A stretch of 64,000 bases of DNA, taken from the NCBI GenBank assembly GCA_020861095.1, contig JAJBTC010000212.1, positions 24,904-88,903 on the forward strand. The letters are read 5' to 3'. The notes under the pieces are model-generated. The model made no database searches. It was not told the origin of the DNA and was given only the letters and a program-made list of their open reading frames with translations. This document shows positions 46,226-53,524 of the stretch, piece after piece. The first letter of the stretch is position 1, and every line of letters begins with the position of its first letter. This DNA comes from Bacteroides sp. (lineage in GTDB: Bacteria; Bacteroidota; Bacteroidia; Bacteroidales; Bacteroidaceae). The translations under genes were made by a program, and so were the position numbers.

Positions 46226-49200
46226 ATGGCACAACTTAAAACAGTAGACCTGCAACTGGAAGTAAACGGAGTGTATCAATCCGCGGATATAGACAAAAGT
46301 ACCTCTTTTGCCTTCAATTTTCAAAGGGAGGATCTGAAGAACCCGACCAGCACCCAGATACCCTTTTCAGTTTCGATCGGCCTCCCTAACACAGAGAAGA
46401 ATAACGACCTGTTCTCGCACATGGGACAATATGATGCAAAGATATTGAACATAAATCCCCTGATGAGAACCCATTTTATTCTGTATGTAAACGACAGGGT
46501 TTACCAGCGGGGATATATGACGGTCGAAAATGTGACCCTTACCAACTATCATATACGGCTTTACGGTGGGCTTGGCGACTATTTTAACCTGTTAAAAGAG
46601 GTGTCGGATGACAGGGATATGCGCCTCAAGTCTCTTGATTTCGGAGATATGTTTGACCATACAATAGACAGAAGTACCCTAAAAACGTATTGGCAGACAG
46701 AAGGCAAAAAAGCTTCTTACCATGACTACTCCACCGGCCGCGATATCCACGAAGAGGTATTGAACTACGCAATGACTTATCAGGGTGTCTATGATAGTTT
46801 CGACAGCGGATTTTACGTAAATGGGATCCTTGAGTCGGACACGGGAGACGTCATCTGGGAAAGCGGAAATAAAAAATACAGTACCTCCAGGGAACTTTCT
46901 GAGCACGAAAGGTCTTTCAAATTATCGGGAACGCAATATCATGGCGAATATAGGTCCTACTATCAGAAGCCTGTGATAAAGGTGAAGCCGATCGTATGCA
47001 GGATTATCGAGAAAATGGAGTCAGATGGCTGGAAAACAGAACTCGACAAAACGTTTTTCAATACCTATAACCCCTACTGGAACAACCTCTGGATGGTATG
47101 CCCCAATTATGAAATATCAAACGACCAGGTAGGGGAAACACTCGAACTCACAAAGGAATCTCCTTCTTTTACAAATCCATCGGCTGTGGAACAGTCTTCA
47201 GGAATTGCGTTCCGTGAGATAACCGTCAGTCAGGGATATTTATTTGAAAATAAAACCTATACATTGACTTTTGATATCCCCTTCTGGCTATTGACCCATC
47301 AGGAAGAAGGGGATAACGACAGGATAGGGAAAGGCAACCCCCTGATCATTACAGCGGATATTTACATCGGAGGCGTAAAACAGGACAGCCAGGAGTTGGT
47401 ATATGACAACAAGCCCAGTGATGAAAATAAGATCTTTATCAATTCCCAGACGGTGACCATGAAAAATGTTACAAAATTCCGGAACGAGACCAAGCAGGGA
47501 CAAACGAACAACCCCTTCTACTGCCTGCGCGATAAGGAGGAGCAAAAAGAGTCCGGCTATTACGATACAAGCTACCGGACACTCTATCGTTTCAGAGGAG
47601 GCATCAGTTACAACGGCAAAGGTAGCTCTGAAAAGATTGTGATACGCTTTACATTTGATGGGGATACGCACTGGTATAAGAACAACGGCAGCTCCATCCG
47701 AAAGCGTTCGATACAGATCATCTTCCTTGACCCTGCAAATGTTAAGGGAGCAGACCAGACCATCACCTGCAACATAAGCAGCACTGCCGGCAGTGGAACA
47801 CGTACAGGTGCAAAAATCACCTACAAAAGCATCCTGAGAAGTGAAGATACCTGTTTCGACTTCCTGATGTCTTATCTCAAACCCTTCGGAATGTATTTTG
47901 TAAAAGACCCCATAGAAAAAAAAGTCACCATACTGACCCGTAACAGCTATTTCGGCAACCGGGAATGTCTCAACTGGACCTATAAAATAGATTACAGCCG
48001 GGAGCATAAAATAAGACCTGTTCCTTTTGATTACAAAATAGGGATATTCAAGTGGCAGGACACAGGAACAAAATATGAGGGCGAGTATGTGGCCAAATAT
48101 GCCAAAGAGTATGGATCCGCGCGCTTCAATACCGGAGGGCAGTTTATTGATACCGAACACAATTATCTGGACACGAATATATTCGGTAACGGGATTGTTG
48201 TGAATGGATACAGCAGTTACTTTCTGGGACGTGATAAAACTCTCTACAAAGACAATAAAGAACTGCTGTACTTTCAGGACCCATCGGGAACAGGAGTGGA
48301 TATACCTTACATCCTCTGCTTCAAGGAGGGCTACAAAAAGACAACAGACAACTTTCTCATTACAGATGACAACGACGCGATGCTGGAATATGGATATGCA
48401 TACACCACCGCCAACCGGGAGGCAGTAAGTTCTTACCCTGCCATATCCCGGCTTGTGGTGGCGGGTAACGAACCCTATTCGTTAAATTTTGGTCGCCCGG
48501 CTGTGGTGTACAACGACAGCGAGGACAAATACTTCGACGAGACAGACACTACCGCAGGGGCCGAAACGCTCTACACCAGATTCTGGCGGGAGTATCTTTA
48601 CGACAGGTTCTCGCAGGAAAATAAGATGCTCGAATGCCATGTGACGCTAACCCAGAACGATGTAAAGGATGACTTGTTCAACAAATTCATTTTTATCCAG
48701 GATACAGTGTGGGTTCTCAATAAAATAACAGGGTTTGACCCCCTATCGAATACTCCGACCAAGTGTGAATTTATCTCGGTACAGAATATAGACAGCTATA
48801 TCTCGCAACAGTATATTTCCGGGAATTTTATCATCCATTATGGAGAGAACAAGATCTATGATTATGTAGATGAACCGAATCCAAACCCTATCGTATTGCG
48901 CTTCAACAGCGATGCCCGTAATCTACAGTTTCAATTTGTGGCGGAGCTCGACTGGCAGGTCACCCATTCATCACTGGCAGTGACACCCGCAAACGGCACA
49001 GGAGGTGGGATAGGAACACCACATACACAAAACGTTACTATTCAGGTCTCCGAAAACAAGTCCGGGGAACTGCAGGCACATTTTATACCGATAAAATGGG
49101 GGAATACCACGACATTTATACAAATCATACAGGAGGTATATTGTACGGTCACAGCCACTTCAAACTATGGCATCGTTACCATAAACGGTGCAGCGTCTCC

Positions 49201-49705
49201 CCAGGTGATCACGCTGAATGAGACTGCCACCTTCGCGGTATCCTATGACACTATAAACTACGATTTCCTCTACTGGAACATCAACGGAGCACAGTATTTT
49301 ACAGAAACAGTATCACTGAATGTCTCCGTAGATCTGCACGCAGAGGCAGTCTTATCATTTAATCCTACAATACATATCGAACCTTTCACCCAGATAATCA
49401 ACAAAACAAGTATGGCGTATCAAATCAATGTAACATCGAATACAACATGGGAACTTTTAATCCCTTCACAAGCAGCAGGCTTTGTCAGTGCGGACAGAAC
49501 CTCCGGAGATGGAGATAGTGTAGTCACAATCACTGTAGAACCGAATCCTAACCCGGAAGCAAGAACAGCAGAATTAACGTTCGTAACCACATTCGGAACG
49601 GGCGATATCTCTACTGTACATACCCTGACACAAGAAGGGGCACCGGAAATCGGTATTGTTCCGGATACTATCCACGTAGATGCGGAAGGCAACGAGAATA
49701 AATAA
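46226..49705 (+). CDS. Large phage-tail-like protein with BACON-like and InlB-like C-terminal domains
   Basis: 1159 residues, no signal peptide. The first ~870 residues are a beta-rich structural body (FILYVNDRVYQRGYMTVENV, PVIKVKPIVCRIIEKMESDG, TCFDFLMSYLKPFGMYFVKD) like tail-fibre or baseplate proteins of Bacteroidetes phages. The C-terminus has a BACON-like domain (about 885-970, VAELDWQVTHSSLAVTPANG), a divergent InlB-B-repeat-like domain (about 972-1045, CTVTATSNYGIVTINGAASP and FLYWNINGAQ), and a second BACON-like domain (about 1050-1145, NVTSNTTWELLIPSQ, VSADRTSGDGDSVVTITVEP). BACON domains are thought to bind mucin or other glycans. It is followed by a strong terminator. Confidence 0.75.
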   Translation: MAQLKTVDLQLEVNGVYQSADIDKSTSFAFNFQREDLKNPTSTQIPFSVSIGLPNTEKNNDLFSHMGQYDAKILNINPLMRTHFILYVNDRVYQRGYMTVENVTLTNYHIRLYGGLGDYFNLLKEVSDDRDMRLKSLDFGDMFDHTIDRSTLKTYWQTEGKKASYHDYSTGRDIHEEVLNYAMTYQGVYDSFDSGFYVNGILESDTGDVIWESGNKKYSTSRELSEHERSFKLSGTQYHGEYRSYYQKPVIKVKPIVCRIIEKMESDGWKTELDKTFFNTYNPYWNNLWMVCPNYEISNDQVGETLELTKESPSFTNPSAVEQSSGIAFREITVSQGYLFENKTYTLTFDIPFWLLTHQEEGDNDRIGKGNPLIITADIYIGGVKQDSQELVYDNKPSDENKIFINSQTVTMKNVTKFRNETKQGQTNNPFYCLRDKEEQKESGYYDTSYRTLYRFRGGISYNGKGSSEKIVIRFTFDGDTHWYKNNGSSIRKRSIQIIFLDPANVKGADQTITCNISSTAGSGTRTGAKITYKSILRSEDTCFDFLMSYLKPFGMYFVKDPIEKKVTILTRNSYFGNRECLNWTYKIDYSREHKIRPVPFDYKIGIFKWQDTGTKYEGEYVAKYAKEYGSARFNTGGQFIDTEHNYLDTNIFGNGIVVNGYSSYFLGRDKTLYKDNKELLYFQDPSGTGVDIPYILCFKEGYKKTTDNFLITDDNDAMLEYGYAYTTANREAVSSYPAISRLVVAGNEPYSLNFGRPAVVYNDSEDKYFDETDTTAGAETLYTRFWREYLYDRFSQENKMLECHVTLTQNDVKDDLFNKFIFIQDTVWVLNKITGFDPLSNTPTKCEFISVQNIDSYISQQYISGNFIIHYGENKIYDYVDEPNPNPIVLRFNSDARNLQFQFVAELDWQVTHSSLAVTPANGTGGGIGTPHTQNVTIQVSENKSGELQAHFIPIKWGNTTTFIQIIQEVYCTVTATSNYGIVTINGAASPQVITLNETATFAVSYDTINYDFLYWNINGAQYFTETVSLNVSVDLHAEAVLSFNPTIHIEPFTQIINKTSMAYQINVTSNTTWELLIPSQAAGFVSADRTSGDGDSVVTITVEPNPNPEARTAELTFVTTFGTGDISTVHTLTQEGAPEIGIVPDTIHVDAEGNENK

Positions 49706-49719
49706 TTCTCTACAGGTAG

Positions 49720-49753
49720 AAAAAGGTGCACCCTTCATACAGTGCACCTTTTT
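49720..49753 (+). terminator. Hairpin terminator after the large tail-like gene
   Basis: AAAAAGGTGCAC (49720-49731) pairs perfectly with GTGCACCTTTTT (49742-49753), 15 nt past the stop at 49705. A related hairpin at 50407-50437 lies 687 bp further on. Confidence 0.9.
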
Positions 49754-49809
49754 GTATAAATACATCTCTTTCATATAAAAAGGACTTTACAGACTTTTAG
49801 TTGATGAAG

Positions 49810-50307
49810 TGAGTTTTATATGAATATATTTTACTATATTAGCGGCATATTACAATCAGATCCCATTTATTATGAAAAAGATTTTTGTTTTAATGGTCCT
49901 TTTTATGGCTTTGGGGGGATGCTCAAATGACGATATTGAATACCGTACCCCTGAATCTATCTATACGGAAACGCTTATACATACAGAGGTGGCAGCAGAA
50001 GACAACCACTGTGAATATAATTTCCAGTGGACTATCGGAAAACCGTATAGAGTAATCCATGAAAGAAAAGAAGGATATTCTGCACAAGGTGCAACAAGCA
50101 GTAATTTGACAGGCTATCGTTATCGGGAACCGGTAGATATTTATGCATATTATACATATATATATTATGTAAATGGTATAGAGGTAACAGCTGATAAAGA
50201 TCAGGGGTTTTATCATTCTACACTTCCTGGAGATATCTATGGAACCATAAAAAAGGGCGATGTTATAACCGTCATAGAAATAAAGGACGCATTTGAATAG
50301 AGCATAA
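49810..50307 (+). repeat. Tandem duplication, copy 1 (perfect repeat of 498 bp)
   Basis: 49810-50307 is identical base for base to 50497-50994, a step of 687 bp. It covers about 60 bp of upstream sequence and the whole lipoprotein gene. The first difference (A/G) is at 50308/50995; the sequences between copies have diverged except for a related terminator. Confidence 0.95.
49872..50300 (+). CDS. Small lipoprotein, tandem copy 1
   Basis: 142 residues with a lipoprotein signal (MKKIFVLMVLFMALGGCSND, lipobox GGC). The mature part is beta-rich and polar (YNFQWTIGKPYRVIHERKEG, DIYAYYTYIYYVNGIEVTAD). No family recognised. It is identical in DNA and protein to the gene at 50559-50987. It lies right after the phage-tail-like module, so it could be a prophage accessory (moron) gene, for example changing the cell surface; that is inference. 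Confidence 0.8.
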   Translation: MKKIFVLMVLFMALGGCSNDDIEYRTPESIYTETLIHTEVAAEDNHCEYNFQWTIGKPYRVIHERKEGYSAQGATSSNLTGYRYREPVDIYAYYTYIYYVNGIEVTADKDQGFYHSTLPGDIYGTIKKGDVITVIEIKDAFE

Positions 50308-50315
50308 ATCACCTA

Positions 50316-50351
50316 TATGACAAAAGGGGTCGTTTAGCCCTTTTTGTCATA
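50316..50351 (+). terminator. Terminator after lipoprotein copy 1
   Basis: TATGACAAAAGGG pairs with CCCTTTTTGTCATA with a one-base bulge, followed by T-rich sequence, 16 nt past the stop. Confidence 0.75.
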
Positions 50352-50406
50352 TACCCTTAATTCAGGAAATACAAAAAGTAACGAGAATGATTAATTCTAT
50401 TTATAC

Positions 50407-50437
50407 AAAAAAGTGGTGTTGCATATGCACCACTTTT
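50407..50437 (+). terminator. Second terminator between the lipoprotein copies
   Basis: AAAAGTGGTG pairs with CACCACTTTT. Position and shape match the terminator at 49720-49753, and both are followed by similar sequence (ctgtataaatagatctc and ttgtataaatacatctc), so it is probably a diverged copy from the same duplication. Confidence 0.8.
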
Positions 50438-50496
50438 CTGTATAAATAGATCTCATTGACAGAGAGAGGGGTAGTACATAAATTCAGTCTGTTAAT

Positions 50497-50994
50497 TGAG
50501 TTTTATATGAATATATTTTACTATATTAGCGGCATATTACAATCAGATCCCATTTATTATGAAAAAGATTTTTGTTTTAATGGTCCTTTTTATGGCTTTG
50601 GGGGGATGCTCAAATGACGATATTGAATACCGTACCCCTGAATCTATCTATACGGAAACGCTTATACATACAGAGGTGGCAGCAGAAGACAACCACTGTG
50701 AATATAATTTCCAGTGGACTATCGGAAAACCGTATAGAGTAATCCATGAAAGAAAAGAAGGATATTCTGCACAAGGTGCAACAAGCAGTAATTTGACAGG
50801 CTATCGTTATCGGGAACCGGTAGATATTTATGCATATTATACATATATATATTATGTAAATGGTATAGAGGTAACAGCTGATAAAGATCAGGGGTTTTAT
50901 CATTCTACACTTCCTGGAGATATCTATGGAACCATAAAAAAGGGCGATGTTATAACCGTCATAGAAATAAAGGACGCATTTGAATAGAGCATAA
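50497..50994 (+). repeat. Tandem duplication, copy 2
   Basis: Identical to 49810-50307; see copy 1. Beyond 50994 the copies agree for about 15 bp apart from one change, then diverge inside the terminator. Confidence 0.95.
50559..50987 (+). CDS. Small lipoprotein, tandem copy 2
   Basis: 142 residues, 100 percent identical to the protein at 49872-50300, with the same signal peptide (MKKIFVLMVLFMALGGCSND) and about 60 bp of shared upstream sequence. It has its own terminator (51009-51033), so the two copies are separate transcripts. Unknown family. Identity of the genes next to diverged flanks suggests gene conversion or a recent duplication with rapidly changing spacers. Confidence 0.8.
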   Translation: MKKIFVLMVLFMALGGCSNDDIEYRTPESIYTETLIHTEVAAEDNHCEYNFQWTIGKPYRVIHERKEGYSAQGATSSNLTGYRYREPVDIYAYYTYIYYVNGIEVTADKDQGFYHSTLPGDIYGTIKKGDVITVIEIKDAFE

Positions 50995-51008
50995 GTCACC
51001 TATATGAC

Positions 51009-51033
51009 AAAGGGTCCTCACGACCCTTTTTTT
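51009..51033 (+). terminator. Terminator after lipoprotein copy 2
   Basis: AAAGGGTC pairs with GACCCTTT around a 5-nt loop, followed by a T-run (cgacccttttttt). Confidence 0.85.
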
Positions 51034-51093
51034 GTATGGTTTTATATAAGGAATACAGTTAAATAACCTGAGAAAATACTATACCTACATAAA

Positions 51094-51132
51094 ATAACCG
51101 CAAACAAATGATTTATATCTGTTTGCGGTTAT
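51094..51132. terminator. Bidirectional hairpin between lipoprotein copy 2 and the tRNA
   Basis: ATAACCGCAAAC (51094-51105) pairs perfectly with GTTTGCGGTTAT (51121-51132), loop 15 nt. It separates the rightward lipoprotein gene from the leftward tRNA gene. Confidence 0.8.
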
Positions 51133-51144
51133 TATAATTTTCAG

Positions 51145-51217
51145 TGACCCCGGTGCGATTCAAACGCACGACCTTCAGAACCGGAATCTGACGCTCTATT
51201 CACTAAGCTACGGAGCC
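51145..51217 (-). tRNA. tRNA-Arg, anticodon CCG
   Basis: 73 nt on the minus strand. The acceptor stem GGCTCCG pairs with CGGGGTC (two G-U pairs), D arm GTAGCTTAGTGAATAGAGC, anticodon stem TCAGA/TCTGA with loop TTCCGGT (anticodon CCG, codon CGG), T arm GTGCG-TTTGAAT-CGCAC and discriminator A. CCA is not encoded. It lies at the right edge of the phage-like island with its 3' end facing the island, a common integration layout; no duplicated att half was found by eye. Confidence 0.93.
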
Positions 51218-51393
51218 AATTGCGACGACAAAATTAGAAAAAAACTTCGGAACTACCTAAAGATTTTATATTTTTATCACAGCTTAGGTTGAATTCGACA
51301 AAGCGGAATGTTATTTTGAAAACAATATCCCTATTCAGGAAACAAAATGATTGCATTTTAACTAAAAACGGATACAATGATAAATATTATTCC

Positions 51394-51401
51394 TATCTTT
51401 G
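51394..51401 (+). promoter_or_regulatory. Promoter -7 element of asnA
   Basis: TATCTTTG matches TAnnTTTG, 27 bp before the ATG at 51429. No good TTTG is found at -33. Confidence 0.6.
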
Positions 51402-51428
51402 TCGATCAAAAACATATCATAACCGTAT

Positions 51429-52466
51429 ATGAGCTATCTTATAAAACCTCAGCATTATAAACCTTTACTTGATCTGAAACAGACCGAGCTGGGAATCAAA
51501 CAGATCAAAGAATTCTTTCAACTGAACCTCTCCTCAGAATTAAGACTGAGAAGAGTGACCGCTCCCCTTTTTGTACTGAAAGGGATGGGCATCAACGATG
51601 ATCTGAATGGGGTAGAGCGTGCTGTTTCTTTCCCGATCAAGGACCTTAACGACGCACAGGCCGAAGTGGTGCACTCGCTGGCCAAATGGAAAAGACTGAC
51701 CTTGGCAGATTATGGGATAGAGTCCGGATACGGGATCTATACGGATATGAATGCCATACGATCGGACGAGACCTTAGGCAACCTGCACTCTTTGTATGTA
51801 GACCAGTGGGACTGGGAACGGGTGATCACCGCGGAAGAACGCAACATTGATTTTCTCAAAGAAATCGTCAAACGCATTTATGCCGCCATGACGCGCACGG
51901 AATATATGGTATATGAGAATTATCCACAGATCCGTCCCTGCCTGCCACAGGAACTCCATTTTATTCATGCGGAGGAACTGCTGCAACTCTATCCGGATAT
52001 GGAGCCTAAATGCCGGGAAAATGAGATAGCTAAAAAATACGGAGCCGTCTTTATCATGGGTATCGGCTGCAAACTCAGCGATGGTAAAAAACACGACGGA
52101 CGCGCTCCGGACTACGATGATTATACCACGGAAGGAATAAACGGACTGCCTGGGTTGAATGGCGACCTGCTGGTATGGAACGATGTGCTCCAACGGGCTG
52201 TGGAATTGTCATCCATGGGTATACGTGTAGATAAAGCAGCATTGCAAAGACAACTGAAAGAAGAGAACGAAGAACAAAGACTGGATCTCTATTTCCATAA
52301 AAGACTCATGGAAGACACGCTGCCTCTCTCCATCGGAGGAGGTATCGGACAATCCAGACTTTGTATGTTCTACCTGCGTAAGGCTCACATCGGAGAGATC
52401 CAGGCAAGTATATGGCCGGAAGAGATGCGGGAAGAGTGCAAGAGATTGAATATACACCTTATCTGA
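51429..52466 (+). CDS. asnA: Aspartate-ammonia ligase (asparagine synthetase A)
   Basis: 345 residues, the length of AsnA. Class-II aaRS-like fold with RLRRVTAPLFVLKGMGINDD, SLYVDQWDWERVI and the C-terminal catalytic region PLSIGGGIGQSRLCMFYLRK. It makes asparagine from aspartate, ammonia and ATP in the cytosol. Followed by ung after 6 nt, so the two are probably cotranscribed. Confidence 0.98.
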   Translation: MSYLIKPQHYKPLLDLKQTELGIKQIKEFFQLNLSSELRLRRVTAPLFVLKGMGINDDLNGVERAVSFPIKDLNDAQAEVVHSLAKWKRLTLADYGIESGYGIYTDMNAIRSDETLGNLHSLYVDQWDWERVITAEERNIDFLKEIVKRIYAAMTRTEYMVYENYPQIRPCLPQELHFIHAEELLQLYPDMEPKCRENEIAKKYGAVFIMGIGCKLSDGKKHDGRAPDYDDYTTEGINGLPGLNGDLLVWNDVLQRAVELSSMGIRVDKAALQRQLKEENEEQRLDLYFHKRLMEDTLPLSIGGGIGQSRLCMFYLRKAHIGEIQASIWPEEMREECKRLNIHLI

Positions 52467-52472
52467 TTGAAT

Positions 52473-53135
52473 ATGAATGTACAGATTGAAGAGAGTTGGA
52501 AACAACGTTTACAGCCGGAATTCGAGAAAGACTACTTCCGCCAACTGACAGAATTTGTCAGGTATGAATACACACATTATCAGATATTTCCTCCGGGAAA
52601 ACTGATATTCAATGTTTTTAATCTGTGTCCCTTTGACAAAGTGAAAGTAGTGATCATCGGTCAGGACCCGTATCACGGACCCGGACAGGCACACGGACTC
52701 TGTTTCTCGGTGAACGACGGGATCCCTTTTCCCCCTTCTTTAGTGAATATCTTCAAAGAGATCAAAAGTGACCTGGGAATTGATCCTCCTACTACCGGCA
52801 ATCTGACCCGCTGGGCAGAACAGGGCGTACTGCTGCTCAATGCGACACTCACGGTACGCGCGCATCAGGCTGGCTCTCACCAACGCAAAGGATGGGAGAC
52901 TTTTACAGATGCTGCTATACGTGTATTGGCGGAAGAGAAAGAAAACTTAGTGTTCATTCTATGGGGATCGTATGCGCAAAAGAAAGGGGCTTTTATCGAC
53001 AGGAACAAACACCTGATACTTACATCGGCACATCCCTCTCCCCTGTCCGCGCATAATGGTTTCTTCGGAAACAAACACTTCAGCAAAACCAATGAGTATC
53101 TCAAAGCACACGGTCAGCAAGAGATCCGGTGGTAA
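52473..53135 (+). CDS. ung: Uracil-DNA glycosylase, family 1
   Basis: 220 residues from ATG at 52473 ([13 protein letters not shown]); a TTG six bases earlier is possible but not needed. Motif [19 protein letters not shown] has the catalytic Asp, and the Leu-loop motif is [19 protein letters not shown]. It removes uracil from DNA in base-excision repair. Closely follows asnA and ends at a clear terminator. Confidence 0.97.
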   Translation: MNVQIEESWKQRLQPEFEKDYFRQLTEFVRYEYTHYQIFPPGKLIFNVFNLCPFDKVKVVIIGQDPYHGPGQAHGLCFSVNDGIPFPPSLVNIFKEIKSDLGIDPPTTGNLTRWAEQGVLLLNATLTVRAHQAGSHQRKGWETFTDAAIRVLAEEKENLVFILWGSYAQKKGAFIDRNKHLILTSAHPSPLSAHNGFFGNKHFSKTNEYLKAHGQQEIRW

Positions 53136-53159
53136 AGAGACAACTCACGGTAAGCACAG

Positions 53160-53193
53160 AAGGACTGACCATTTCGACATCAGTCCTTTTTTA
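53160..53193 (+). terminator. Hairpin terminator after ung
   Basis: AAGGACTGA (53160-53168) pairs with TCAGTCCTT (53180-53188) followed by a T-run. It ends the asnA-ung transcript. Confidence 0.85.
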
Positions 53194-53524
53194 TTTCCCT
53201 GAGTCCGGCAGAGGTGTTCTACTTCCCTTACTTTGACCCGCCCTAAAAAGGTGGTATACGGAATATAAAAACAGATACCAGGTATATACCATCCTATAAG
53301 AATCATTCAACAGCGGCAAATAAACCGGCTTTCCCACCCGCCAAAAACACACCTGAAAAATGAACCCGTTCCGGTAACCATTTTTTCATTTTGGTAACCC
53401 ATTCTATCCCGTATGGTTACTATCAGAACAACTGCTGTTGCAGAGAAAATTCCCGAACGCATTACACTCCCTCTCTGAATGTCCTGAAATCAGATCAAGA
53501 TCATAGAAAAAGAAAAAGGCAGAA
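53194..53524. other. Gene-free 331-bp region
   Basis: Between ung and the convergent lptD-like gene. GGTAACC-type words recur near 53372-53400, but I see no gene or clear repeat unit. Confidence 0.5.
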
